Below are positions 9,718 through 19,001 of a stretch of DNA of 64,000 bases, one piece after another. The stretch's first letter is position 1. The number at the start of each line of letters is the position of its first letter. Source of the DNA: Methanococcoides methylutens (lineage in GTDB: Archaea > Halobacteriota > Methanosarcinia > Methanosarcinales > Methanosarcinaceae); the NCBI RefSeq assembly GCF_000765475.1, contig NZ_JRHO01000013.1, positions 170,700 to 234,699 on the forward strand, written 5' to 3'. Position numbers and translations under genes: made by a program. The notes beneath the pieces were generated by a model. It worked only from the letters and a program-made list of their open reading frames with translations. It was not told the origin of the DNA and did not search any database.

Positions 9718-11049
9718 TTATTCAGTCAGACCAATACTAATTGAGTATTCAAAGTTCTCGGTGTTGTGTGGCATGATCTCGAGTATCCACTCACCGGCAC
9801 CACCATCGATAATATATGTCTCTGAATATCCGGTAGATCCCTGCTGGTAGACATCAGGCTGTTCCATATCTTCAGTCATCACAGATTCAACTTCAATGTA
9901 GCTGCCGGCAGCTTCATCCATTGCCATCATGTAAGGACCAGGATACTGCTGTCCAAGATTGACAGAGCCCCTGTAGCTTGTGCTCACAATTACCGGTCTC
10001 ACCTCTCCTTTTGCGTTCTTCAATACAACCTCAAAGGAAGGTGTTGTAGAAGATGTGCTGCTGCTACCATAGTTGTAGTCCGTTGAGAACAGCTTGATAG
10101 TGATAGGATCATCAGTCATTGCGTTGAAAGTTGTTATGAATGGTTCTTCGGGCTGTTGCCAGACATCGAAGTTCATGCTTACCTTCTGGCTCCATTCGGT
10201 GATGGTTCTGTCATCGATATTCAGATTGATCATACCATTGACACTTCCTTCTGCATCAGCCGGGATCTTCACATTTACCTTCACAACAGCTTTTTCTCCT
10301 GGATTTATAATAGAAGGTGCTGTGATGGTCACATCTTTCTCATCAAGAGATACCTGTGAACTGTATCTGTACCATTCATCCTCGATCTCTTCGAACTGTG
10401 GATCAATGGAAATTGCTTTGTCGCCAACGTTCTTGAGATTTATGGAATACTCATATTCAGCACCTGCTTCAACGCGGTCGCTGATGTATGAATTGAATAT
10501 CTCAATGTTTGGTGGCAGCCATACATTCACTGAAAGTTCGAGCGCTCCGTTGTAACCCGGGTAAAGGGAAGCAACATCTCCCTCAAGACCGCTAAAGAAG
10601 ACGTTTGCACTGTAGTGGCCAAGTTCAGCATCTTCAGGAACTGCTACTTTGATCGTGAACTCCTGCTTTTCGCCGGTCTCCATTTCAGCTTTTGCAGGTG
10701 AAATAGTAACCCATTCATCATCAAGTTCATTGTCGTTGTAGAACTGTGGTACAAGGTAAGGCTCAACTGTCATCGTCTCTTCACCGTGGTTGTAGAGCAC
10801 AACAGTTACTTCCTCTGACTCACCGGGTTTAATTGTAAGATATGAATATCCCGGATCAACATAGAGGGGAACGACCTCTCGTGCAGCTTCAGGATATATC
10901 ATGTCCTGGTAATATCCATCAGCAGCGATCTTTTCAGCTATCAGTACAGGCTCTTCGGCCACTGGCTCAGAGATGGCAACAGCAACACCTGCTGCCGTCA
11001 TGCTGAGCAACAGCAGACCGAGTGTAACAAATGTGAAATATTTCTTCAT
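9718..11049 (-). CDS. Secreted protein with NEW3-like beta-sandwich repeats
   Basis: 443 residues from ATG 11049, chosen for AAAGGAG upstream and because a Sec signal peptide begins there (MKKYFTF, a 16-residue hydrophobic core, then A-x-A at about 25). The longer frame from 11094 would bury the signal. The mature part has two or three beta-sandwich repeats with the pattern LTIKPGESEEVTVVLYNHG and SPAKAEMETGEKQEFTIKV, resembling NEW3/CARDB-type domains. No C-terminal anchor is evident. Likely extracellular or surface-attached; the function is unknown. Confidence 0.7.
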   Translation of the reverse strand: MKKYFTFVTLGLLLLSMTAAGVAVAISEPVAEEPVLIAEKIAADGYYQDMIYPEAAREVVPLYVDPGYSYLTIKPGESEEVTVVLYNHGEETMTVEPYLVPQFYNDNELDDEWVTISPAKAEMETGEKQEFTIKVAVPEDAELGHYSANVFFSGLEGDVASLYPGYNGALELSVNVWLPPNIEIFNSYISDRVEAGAEYEYSINLKNVGDKAISIDPQFEEIEDEWYRYSSQVSLDEKDVTITAPSIINPGEKAVVKVNVKIPADAEGSVNGMINLNIDDRTITEWSQKVSMNFDVWQQPEEPFITTFNAMTDDPITIKLFSTDYNYGSSSTSSTTPSFEVVLKNAKGEVRPVIVSTSYRGSVNLGQQYPGPYMMAMDEAAGSYIEVESVMTEDMEQPDVYQQGSTGYSETYIIDGGAGEWILEIMPHNTENFEYSISIGLTE

Positions 11050-11221
11050 ATTAATTTCTCCTTTATGATCGTGATTGTCATCGTCTTTCGACATGTTACA
11101 ATATGATGTTGACTTATTAAAGAATTGTCTAAACTTCGAATTGATTCGTAGTTATAATATTAAGAAAAAAAGAGCAGCATGCTTAAAACATGCCACTTAA
11201 TTAATTACTTGCTGATGATCA

Positions 11222-11300
11222 GATAATCGTTTGGTAGATCGATCGATCAAACAATCAATTAACTAACTAACTAACTAATGATCTATCAACCAATCGATTA
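11222..11300. repeat. Simple-sequence tract between copA and the secreted-protein gene
   Basis: Contains GATCGATCGATC (11238-11249) flanked by gtttg/caaac, then about four tandem copies of AACT (11260-11278). It lies downstream of copA and upstream of the secreted-protein gene. No coding signal. Confidence 0.5.
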
Positions 11301-11312
11301 GCTAATGTTCCA

Positions 11313-14096
11313 TCATTTGATCCTGCTTCTTTTCATCAGCAGTGAATTCGTCACAACAGATACCGAGCTCATTGCCATGAAAGCTGCTGCCATTGCAGGA
11401 GTGACAAGTACCTGATGGAATACCGGATAGAGGACACCTGCAGCGATCGGGATACCAAGACTGTTGTACCCAAAGGCCCAGAACAGGTTCTGCTTTATCT
11501 TTCTCATGGTCAGACGGCTCAAGCGCAGGGAAGCTACCACGTCAAGCAGGTCGTTCCTGATGAGTACGATCTGTGCTGATTCAATTGCCACATCTGTACC
11601 GGCTCCCATTGCTATCCCAACTTCTGCCTGAGTAAGTGCCGGTGCATCATTTATACCGTCACCGACCATTGCAACTATCCTGCCTTCATCCTGTAGTTTC
11701 CTGACCTCAGCTGCTTTGTCTTCAGGTAACACCTCAGAAAGAACGCGATCAATACCCGCTTTAGATGCAATAGCTGATGCGGTCCTGCTGTTATCTCCTG
11801 TGATCATTACAACCTCAAGTCCCATCTCTTTGAGCCTGGAAACAGCCTCTATGGAATTGGCTTTGAGTGTATCTGCTACTGCTACGATACCAGTTGCATT
11901 GCCATCAACTGAGACCAGCATAGCTGTCTTACCCTGATGTTCAAGTTCTTCAAGCCTACCGGTAAGGGAAGATACGTCAACATTGCTGTCAGTCATGAGC
12001 TTTCGGGTACCCAACAGCACCTCTTGCTCATTGATCAGTGCTTTTACCCCATGTCCCGGGATGGAATCAAAGGATGACACATCCATAATGGGGACGTTAG
12101 TTTCCACAGCAGCGTTTACAATAGCTTCACCCAGAGGATGTTCTGATCCCTTTTCTGCAGTAGCTGCAAGGGAAAGTACTTCATCTTCAGTGTGTCCGCT
12201 AAAAGCGACAATATCAGTTAGTACAGGTTTTCCTTCTGTGAGCGTACCAGTCTTGTCAAATATGATCGTATTGATCTTCCGGCTGACCTCAAGTGCTTCA
12301 CCACCCTTGATAAGTATACCATTTTCTGCTCCTTTGCCGGTACCTACCATTATGGCTACCGGAGTTGCAAGTCCTACAGCACATGGACAGGATATCACAA
12401 GAACTGTTATTCCGATCAGAAGGGAGAACAGGAACGGACTTGTGATAACAGAGTACTGTGCAACATCAAACATGTTGTATCCGATGAAGAGCCAGAACAT
12501 GAATGAAAGCAAAGCAATTATTATGACTGCGACAATGAAGCGACCAGCAACAAAGTCAGCTATTCTCTGGATCGGTGCCTTGGATGTTTGTGCATCTTCT
12601 ACCAGCTTGATTATCTGTGAAAGTGCAGTATCAGCACCTACTTTGGTAGCTTTGAACCTGAAAGAACCAGTACCGTTTACAGTAGCACCGATGACCTGGT
12701 CATCAATATTCTTCTCAACCGGAATGCTCTCACCGGTGATCATTGATTCGTCAATGGAAGATGAACCTTCAGTAACGATACCATCCACTGGTAGCTTCTC
12801 TCCTGGTCTGACAACAACAATATCTCCTGTGACCACATCTTCCACAGCTACTTCGGTCTCCTCTTCATTTCTGATGACCCGGGCTGCTCTTGCCTGCAAT
12901 CCGATGAGCTTCCTGATGGCTTCGGATGTCCTGCCTCTTGCTTTTGCTTCAAGGTAACGTCCAAAGGTTATGAATGTGATCAGCATTGCAGCTGAATCGA
13001 AGAAAGTATGCTGGTATCCCGGTCCAAGGTCGATGAACCCGGTCACAACACTGATAGTATAAGCAGCACCGGTACCCGTTGCAATAAGAAGGTTCATATC
13101 AGCAGAACCGTGACGAAGCCCTTTGTAGGCACCAACGAAGTACTGTCTGCCTGGGAAAGCCATTACTATTGTAGTAAGAACAAAAAGTACAAATCGATCA
13201 GCAAGGATAGGGGGTACAAAATAAAGATACTGTGGGAACCCGCCACTCATTCCACCAAGCATTATTGGAATTGTCAACAGGAAAGCAATAAGCAGGTTGT
13301 TCCTCTGGTGTGTGATCTCAAGGTCCCTTGCAGCCTGTTCACGATCAGCAGGCCTACCCTCCTCCTTAACGGATGCAGTATAGCCAATATCATCTATTGC
13401 CTTAAGCATATCAGCTACGGAAACCTTTGAGGAATCATACTCAGCATGCGCACTGGACATTGGGAAATTCACACTGGCTTTGCTTACGCCATCAAGTTTC
13501 CTGAGAGCACGCTCTATATTTGATGCACAAGCGGCACATGTCATGCCTCCTACATCAAAGTTAACCTCATCTTTCAGTATGCCATAGCCTGTATCTACGA
13601 TCGTTTCTTCAAGTCTGTTAGTGTTTATCAGCTTCGGATCATAGGTTACGGATGCCTTTTCAAGCGGAAGATTGACAGTTGCCGAAAGGACGCCGGGCTG
13701 TTTCTTCAACGCATCCTCTATGCGCAATGCACAGGCGGCACATGTCATACCTGTAACTTTCAATGTGGAATCAGTGGGTACTTCAGCGGTCTCTTCTGCC
13801 ATCTCTTCTGTTGTGGTTTCAGTTGTAGCCTTAGTTGAAGCTTCAATTAAACTTTCTGCGAGTGTTTCTGCTGAATCTTCTGAACCGCTACCTTCGCCTG
13901 TCTCATAACCGGCATCTTCAACTGCCTTCCTGATCTCATCAAGGGTCACTTTTTCAGGATCAAAACTAACAGTAGCATTGTTCTCCTCAAGGCTTACCTC
14001 CACATCTTCCACACCTTCAAGAGAAGAAATTGCTTTTGTAACTCTGTCATGGCAATGCATACAGGTCATTCCATGAACATCAATTGTGACTTTCAT
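11313..14096 (-). CDS. copA: Copper-translocating P1B-type ATPase with three HMA domains
   Basis: 927 residues. Three metal-binding HMA domains: about 1-66 (MTCMHC), 113-178 (MTCAAC) and 183-250 (MTCAAC). The first two are split by an E/T/A-rich linker of about 45 residues. The transport core has the intramembrane CPC (SCPCAVG), the phosphorylated DKTGTLTEG, the [11 protein letters not shown] motif and [13 protein letters not shown] with the C-terminal helix pattern ([19 protein letters not shown]) marks a Cu(I) exporter. The N-terminal HMA with its histidine (CMHC) differs from the other two. It follows the copper chaperone gene in the same direction. Confidence 0.93.
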   Translation of the reverse strand: MKVTIDVHGMTCMHCHDRVTKAISSLEGVEDVEVSLEENNATVSFDPEKVTLDEIRKAVEDAGYETGEGSGSEDSAETLAESLIEASTKATTETTTEEMAEETAEVPTDSTLKVTGMTCAACALRIEDALKKQPGVLSATVNLPLEKASVTYDPKLINTNRLEETIVDTGYGILKDEVNFDVGGMTCAACASNIERALRKLDGVSKASVNFPMSSAHAEYDSSKVSVADMLKAIDDIGYTASVKEEGRPADREQAARDLEITHQRNNLLIAFLLTIPIMLGGMSGGFPQYLYFVPPILADRFVLFVLTTIVMAFPGRQYFVGAYKGLRHGSADMNLLIATGTGAAYTISVVTGFIDLGPGYQHTFFDSAAMLITFITFGRYLEAKARGRTSEAIRKLIGLQARAARVIRNEEETEVAVEDVVTGDIVVVRPGEKLPVDGIVTEGSSSIDESMITGESIPVEKNIDDQVIGATVNGTGSFRFKATKVGADTALSQIIKLVEDAQTSKAPIQRIADFVAGRFIVAVIIIALLSFMFWLFIGYNMFDVAQYSVITSPFLFSLLIGITVLVISCPCAVGLATPVAIMVGTGKGAENGILIKGGEALEVSRKINTIIFDKTGTLTEGKPVLTDIVAFSGHTEDEVLSLAATAEKGSEHPLGEAIVNAAVETNVPIMDVSSFDSIPGHGVKALINEQEVLLGTRKLMTDSNVDVSSLTGRLEELEHQGKTAMLVSVDGNATGIVAVADTLKANSIEAVSRLKEMGLEVVMITGDNSRTASAIASKAGIDRVLSEVLPEDKAAEVRKLQDEGRIVAMVGDGINDAPALTQAEVGIAMGAGTDVAIESAQIVLIRNDLLDVVASLRLSRLTMRKIKQNLFWAFGYNSLGIPIAAGVLYPVFHQVLVTPAMAAAFMAMSSVSVVTNSLLMKRSRIK

Positions 14097-14151
14097 ATTA
14101 TCACACCAAAAGAATAAATGAAATTTGTTCGTCTGACGGTTGGTCGATCGT

Positions 14152-14179
14152 ACATTTAGTGCTACCAGGCACTAAATGT
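14152..14179. promoter_or_regulatory. Perfect 11-bp inverted repeat between copZ and copA
   Basis: ACATTTAGTGC-taccag-GCACTAAATGT. The repeat has no long T-tract on either side, so an operator or mRNA hairpin separating the chaperone from copA is as likely as a terminator. Confidence 0.5.
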
Positions 14180-14244
14180 CCGACTTAATATTGATCAAAT
14201 GTCGATCAAATCATTATTATTTATAATAAATTAAAGCTGTAAGG

Positions 14245-14448
14245 TCAGGCCTTATAGCCGGCATCATTGACTGCTTTTTTGATAGCATCAATATCTGTTG
14301 CCTGTGGATCGTAGGAAACACTGGCTTCTCCTTTTTCAAGATCGACATCAACAGAAGAAACGCCATTTAACCCGGATATTGCTTTAGTTACAGCCATCTT
14401 ACAGTGTCCGCAGGACATGCCTTCTACTTTAATAGTGGTTTCAGTCAT
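14245..14448 (-). CDS. copZ: Copper chaperone, single HMA domain
   Basis: 67 residues, an entire HMA fold with MSCGHC as the metal-binding motif. It resembles the N-terminal HMA of the neighbouring ATPase, and ends with the same AVNDAGYK pattern. It would deliver Cu(I) to the exporter. The start has GGGAG a few bases upstream (rc of ctccc). Confidence 0.88.
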   Translation of the reverse strand: MTETTIKVEGMSCGHCKMAVTKAISGLNGVSSVDVDLEKGEASVSYDPQATDIDAIKKAVNDAGYKA

Positions 14449-14637
14449 TTTTATACTCCCATAAAGAAATGGACTATTCTTTAATTAATACTTTTTCCAT
14501 TATCTGTTATTGTTCCAGCAACGGTTTATTTCGGATGTGGTATAAGTGTACAAAACTCATTGATATAAACTTTAGTATATTATCACTTGCAGAGAATTTT
14601 CCTGCCAGCGCAAACTACTTAAACTGTCAGGCGGTAG

Positions 14638-14652
14638 GTTAACGCCGTTAAC
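14638..14652. promoter_or_regulatory. 15-bp palindrome upstream of nadA
   Basis: GTTAACG-C-CGTTAAC, perfect, 118 bases before the nadA ATG and upstream of TATA-like sequences (TTTATAAAA near 14675; GATATAAATATC near 14698). Its position fits an operator or activator site for nadA. The 10-mer CGCCGTTAAC recurs as its complement at 28648-28657. Confidence 0.35.
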
Positions 14653-14770
14653 ATACATAAATACTACCCATATTTATAAAAACGAAAACGCATATTTAGA
14701 TATAAATATCGTTATAGAAATCTAAGTTGTTTGACATGTTATATAATAGAAATTATGATGTGGTGGGAAT

Positions 14771-15691
14771 ATGCAGGACATGAATGATATAATTGACAGG
14801 ATCAATTCCCTGAAAGCAGAACACAATGCAGTTATCCTCGCCCACAATTACCAGCGCCCTGAAGTGCAGGATATTGCAGACTTCACAGGTGATTCACTTG
14901 GTCTTAGCCAGCAGGCCGTCGCTACCGATGCCGATGTGATAGTATTCTGTGGCGTAGACTTCATGGCTGAAAGCGCTGCAACACTTAGCCCGGAAAAGAC
15001 TGTACTTCTTCCTGAAAAGGACGCCGGCTGCCCGATGGCCGAGATGGTCGATGTGATCTCCCTGGACGATGTAAAGCAGGAGCACCCCGATGCAGCGGTG
15101 GTCTGTTATGTGAACTCCTCTGCCGAGATCAAGGCCCAGAGCGATATCTGCTGTACATCCGCAAATGCAATTGATGTAGTGAACTCCCTTGAAGAGGATG
15201 AGATAATCTTTGTCCCTGACAAGAACCTCGGGACTTACGTTTCACATTTCACCGACAAGAAGATCATTACATGGGAAGGATTCTGCCCAACCCATCACCA
15301 GATGCGTGCAGATGATGTCATCAAGGCAAAGGAAGCACATCCTGATGCCCTGTTCCTCGCACACCCGGAATGCAGGACAGAGGTCCTTGAGCTTGCAGAT
15401 GAGGTCTTAAGCACTACCGGTATACTCAACTATGCTAAAAGCTCTGATGCTAAAGAGTTCATCATCGGTACTGAGAATGGCCTGCTTCACAGGTTAAGTA
15501 AAGAGAACCCTGATAAGAAGTTCTATTACCTGTCCGAGTTTACGATCTGTCCTAACATGAAGATCACTACCCTTGAATCAGTGCTTAATGCACTTGAGAA
15601 CATGGAATATGTGATCACCGTGCCTGAAGAGACAAGGCTCAAAGCAAAAGAAGCACTTGACAGGATGCTTGCGGTAAAACGCACGATGTAA
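14771..15691 (+). CDS. nadA: Quinolinate synthase
   Basis: 306 residues of the NadA family, which condenses iminoaspartate with dihydroxyacetone phosphate to quinolinate in NAD synthesis. Seen: [20 protein letters not shown], the [12 protein letters not shown] segment, a cysteine in [10 protein letters not shown], the GTENG segment, and cysteines in HPEC and FTICPNMK that would ligate the [4Fe-4S] cluster. GGTGG lies a few bases before the ATG. No nadB/nadX or nadC is in the window, so it stands alone here. Confidence 0.95.
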   Translation: MQDMNDIIDRINSLKAEHNAVILAHNYQRPEVQDIADFTGDSLGLSQQAVATDADVIVFCGVDFMAESAATLSPEKTVLLPEKDAGCPMAEMVDVISLDDVKQEHPDAAVVCYVNSSAEIKAQSDICCTSANAIDVVNSLEEDEIIFVPDKNLGTYVSHFTDKKIITWEGFCPTHHQMRADDVIKAKEAHPDALFLAHPECRTEVLELADEVLSTTGILNYAKSSDAKEFIIGTENGLLHRLSKENPDKKFYYLSEFTICPNMKITTLESVLNALENMEYVITVPEETRLKAKEALDRMLAVKRTM

Positions 15692-15733
15692 TTTTATATG
15701 AGAGCATAGCTTGAAAATAAAAACACATTTTAT

Positions 15734-16612
15734 TTAATCATATTTCAGGCTTCTCATCATGTTTTCCCATATTTCTTTTAGTTTTTCTGAGAACTCATTT
15801 GACAGTTCATTATCTAAATATTCGATCACCGTTATTTCCTGAATCATTGCTTTGGTCGGAATTTTGCTAAAAGGAAGCTTTCCTACAACATTGATCCCAT
15901 TTTCCCTGCAATAATCTTCAATAATGCGGGTGTTCTCTTCATTTATATCATACTGGTTTATGCAGACCACAGCTGGAACATTAAAGTGGCTGGCTACACC
16001 CAGAACCCGTTCAAGATCATGGATCCCTGATACACTGGGTTCAGTTATGACCGCAACCATATCAACACCGGTAATAGAAGCGATCACAGAGCACCCTGTG
16101 CCGGGTGGTCCATCAATGATGATCATGTCTTTGTCATATCTATCAGCAAGTTTTCTGGCATTCTCCCTGACAAACGCTACCAATTTACCACTTGCTTCTT
16201 CTCCGACACTGAGCTTTGCATGTGCCATCGGTCCGAATCTGGTTTCAGAAAGATATGCATCTCCTGCTTTTCTTTCTACCATTGTTATAGCTCCTTCAGG
16301 ACAGACATGAGCACATACACCACAGCCTTCACATTCAAGGCTATCGATCCTGATATCATCAGTAATTGCATCGAACCTGCAATTCTCTCTACACAAGCCG
16401 CATTGGATGCACAGGGAGCTATCAATAGATGCTTCTTTCAGTCCATAGAAGTCTATTGTCTCAGTTATCTTCGGGGCCAATATCAGGTGCATATCGGCTG
16501 CATCCACATCACAGTCAGCTATCACTGCGTTATCTGCAAGTGAGGCAAAAGCTGCTGCTATAGTGGTCTTTCCGGTACCACCTTTGCCACTTATGACAGT
16601 AAGCTGCTTCAT
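15734..16612 (-). CDS. MinD-superfamily ATPase with inserted 2x[4Fe-4S] ferredoxin domain (first of pair)
   Basis: 292 residues. A deviant Walker A (SGKGGTGKTT) begins the protein; a ferredoxin insert at about 62-110 carries CIQCGLCRENC and CEGCGVCAHVC; then comes the Walker B region (DMIIIDGPPGTGC). Such paired ATPases are found beside NifX-like and ferredoxin genes and are thought to act in iron-sulfur or redox-complex maturation. The start overlaps the preceding small gene as ATGA. A paralogue lies just upstream. Confidence 0.85.
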   Translation of the reverse strand: MKQLTVISGKGGTGKTTIAAAFASLADNAVIADCDVDAADMHLILAPKITETIDFYGLKEASIDSSLCIQCGLCRENCRFDAITDDIRIDSLECEGCGVCAHVCPEGAITMVERKAGDAYLSETRFGPMAHAKLSVGEEASGKLVAFVRENARKLADRYDKDMIIIDGPPGTGCSVIASITGVDMVAVITEPSVSGIHDLERVLGVASHFNVPAVVCINQYDINEENTRIIEDYCRENGINVVGKLPFSKIPTKAMIQEITVIEYLDNELSNEFSEKLKEIWENMMRSLKYD

Positions 16613-16791
16613 GTAATTTCTCCGATCTTAAAATATCCCGGACATCCTCTGCATGTGATCATGCCAATGATATCAATATCCTCATCCTTGAACTCTTCAG
16701 TACCTGTCCCGCTCTTTATCACCTTAAAACAGGAGATTTCAGGACAGTACCTGGAGGCAATTTCACACCTTGCCAATCCTATCTTTACCAA
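16609..16791 (-). CDS. Short CGGC-domain-like protein
   Basis: 60 residues resembling the N-terminal half of CGGC-domain proteins: IGLARCEIASRYCPEISCFKVIKSGTG, then GMITCRGCPG where CGGC is usual (here CRGC). Family members run to about 110-120 residues, so this one is truncated at its C terminus. Its stop overlaps the next ATG (ATGA), so it is placed as a translated operon member. A thiol or metal role is inference. Confidence 0.5.
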   Translation of the reverse strand: MVKIGLARCEIASRYCPEISCFKVIKSGTGTEEFKDEDIDIIGMITCRGCPGYFKIGEIT

Positions 16792-16810
16792 TTACTATCA
16801 ACTCCTCTGA

Positions 16811-17665
16811 TCATTGTTCAGGAAGTTCCCTCATTTCAGACAGTGAGGTAACATCTCTGAAAAGCCTGAGAAATCTGTCCTTCCACTCCGGCATCTCATT
16901 TACAAAGGGAATTCCCTGTGAGTACAACTTTGCTATCTCCATATCATAAGGGATCTTCATCAAGACCGGGATCCCCTCTTCAATACAGTATTCTTCTACG
17001 CTGGTGTCACCGATATCGCATCGATTTATCACCACACCGAACGGTATTCCCAGTATCCTCATCACATCAAGAGCAAGTTTCAGGTCATGGAACCCAAAAG
17101 GTGTAGATTCGGTTACAAGGATACAGTAATCGATATTCTTCACTGAAGCAATGACCGGGCAGGCAGTACCCGGAGGTGCATCGATGATAGCAGTCGTATT
17201 CTTATCGATATGCTCCTGAAGGGCCTTGATCACAAGTGATGTCATGGGTTCCCCTATCTTCAACATTCCCTGATAGAACACGAGTTCTTCGTTTACTGAA
17301 CCTTCAATGGTTCCGACTCTCCTGTCCACCTCACTGATAGCTTCATTCGGACATACAATAGTGCATCCACCACATCCATGACATAGGGTTGGGAAGATCA
17401 TTACATCTTCAGGCAAAACGGCAAGGGCATTGAACTGGCAAAACTCAGAACATTTACCGCAAAGGTCACATTTGCTTTTATCAACAACCGGTGTCGGAAC
17501 ATTCACATCCTCGATTTTCTCAAGATCGTATCTCAGGAACAGGTTGCAATTGGGTTCTTCCACGTCACAGTCGAACAGTTGTGCATCATTTAGGGAAAGT
17601 GCAAGATTTACTGCCACTGTGGTCTTGCCTGTTCCACCTTTTCCGCTTGCGATAGCAATTTTCAT
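16811..17665 (-). CDS. MinD-superfamily ATPase with inserted 2x[4Fe-4S] ferredoxin domain (second of pair)
   Basis: 284 residues, paralogue of the ATPase downstream. Walker A IASGKGGTGKTT; ferredoxin insert at about 60-110 with CDLCGKCSEFC and CHGCGGCTIVC; Walker B AIIDAPPGTACP. The two probably form a heterodimer, as such tandem genes generally do (inference). GGAGAAAC precedes the ATG. Confidence 0.85.
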   Translation of the reverse strand: MKIAIASGKGGTGKTTVAVNLALSLNDAQLFDCDVEEPNCNLFLRYDLEKIEDVNVPTPVVDKSKCDLCGKCSEFCQFNALAVLPEDVMIFPTLCHGCGGCTIVCPNEAISEVDRRVGTIEGSVNEELVFYQGMLKIGEPMTSLVIKALQEHIDKNTTAIIDAPPGTACPVIASVKNIDYCILVTESTPFGFHDLKLALDVMRILGIPFGVVINRCDIGDTSVEEYCIEEGIPVLMKIPYDMEIAKLYSQGIPFVNEMPEWKDRFLRLFRDVTSLSEMRELPEQ

Positions 17666-17694
17666 TACCAGTTTCTCCGTTTCTCAAATTATTG

Positions 17695-18945
17695 TTACTC
17701 TGTAGGAGCGGTGATAGCACTCAGCTCAGGGATCTTTCCAATGAGTGTTTCAACATCTTCCACATCATCCGGCATATCTAACAGTTTGATAAAACTGTCA
17801 TGGAATTTGTGGAATGGACCTTCCCCAATATCCTTTATGATGACAATGTTAACGCCATGTTCCTGCAGGTACTCCGCCGTCTTTACACCTCTTTTCCTCT
17901 CCAGATCAGCAGCGGGGTTCTCACCAATTTCCCAGTCTATTATTTTGTTGTCTTCCAGCTGAATGATGATATAATAGGGAGCCTTTCCGATATGCCTGGA
18001 TAGCTTCGACTGTAATCCTTCTGGCTTTATTATAGGGATCGCAACCTTGAGCACGGATATCTTTCCAGGTTTTATATCAACTGAAATATGTTCAAGATTT
18101 GGTATCTCACTTTTAACCACCTCTTCGATCTCAACGGAGAGCATTTCCACCCTTTTCAGGTCGCATTCTCCTGCACTTTCTACCTGCATCTCACCAAATA
18201 CCACAAGACCGGATCTTCTGAGCCTGATATCATCAACCTTGTTCACGCCTGGAATTTGTTTCACCGAATGCCGGATGCTTTCGATGGATTCTCTGTCCAG
18301 CCATGCATCCATGAGTGTAAGTGCCGATTCCTTTGCTGTGCTGATCCCGAGCTTGAAGATGACAACAGATATTACAAGGACACCCAGGCTATCAATCCAT
18401 GGCATTCCGAACATTGAACCAATGATGGCAACGACAACGACCATGGAACTGAATACATCTGTGTATGAGTGGGTGGCATCTGCGATCAATGCCTGTGAAC
18501 CGATCTGTCTTCCGATTTTAAACTTATACTGTGAAAGGGCATAGATCGTGATCACTGAGAATACTGCCGCTCCAAGTGCCAGCTCCTGGAATTCGATCTC
18601 AGAAGGTGCCCTTATAGTTGAGAGTGCCTCGCGGACAAGTTCAACTCCGGACAATATGATCAGGAGCGATACAAAAAGGGCTACCAGGTTCTCTGCTTTG
18701 TAGTATCCGTAGGGAAAGTGTTCCCCACTACTCTTTAAGCTTAGTTTTAGGCCTACCCAGACAGCGAGGGATGTAAAGATGTCCATTGACGTATGGATAG
18801 CATCCGCTATCAGGGAAGAGCTCCCTGAATAGAAACCTACTGTTCCTTTTATAGCTGCAAGAAAAACAAGTACAATGGTAGAGTTTTTCGAAGCTTTTGC
18901 ACCTAGCCGAAGTTCTTCTTTTACAGCCAAATCTTGTTCCCCCAT
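17695..18945 (-). CDS. Cation diffusion facilitator with C-terminal NifX-like domain
   Basis: 416 residues. Residues about 1-215 are a six-helix CDF transporter with the two metal sites HTSMD (DAIHTSMD) and HSYTD (DATHSYTD) and the HFPYGYYKAEN signature. A cytosolic CDF domain follows (about 215-300). About 303-400 is a dinitrogenase cofactor-binding (NifX/NifB-C) fold: SVLKVAIPI, then ILQLEDNKIIDWEIGENPA-like and EYLQEHGVNIVIIKDIGEG. The fusion links metal (probably Fe2+ or Zn2+) export to a metallocluster-binding domain. Relatives occur in anaerobes near Fe-S genes. Confidence 0.85.
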   Translation of the reverse strand: MGEQDLAVKEELRLGAKASKNSTIVLVFLAAIKGTVGFYSGSSSLIADAIHTSMDIFTSLAVWVGLKLSLKSSGEHFPYGYYKAENLVALFVSLLIILSGVELVREALSTIRAPSEIEFQELALGAAVFSVITIYALSQYKFKIGRQIGSQALIADATHSYTDVFSSMVVVVAIIGSMFGMPWIDSLGVLVISVVIFKLGISTAKESALTLMDAWLDRESIESIRHSVKQIPGVNKVDDIRLRRSGLVVFGEMQVESAGECDLKRVEMLSVEIEEVVKSEIPNLEHISVDIKPGKISVLKVAIPIIKPEGLQSKLSRHIGKAPYYIIIQLEDNKIIDWEIGENPAADLERKRGVKTAEYLQEHGVNIVIIKDIGEGPFHKFHDSFIKLLDMPDDVEDVETLIGKIPELSAITAPTE

Positions 18946-19001
18946 AACTAATTAACATCAAAAAAGAAAAAATGATCCCTTTGGGGGATCTCGAACTGGA
19001 A

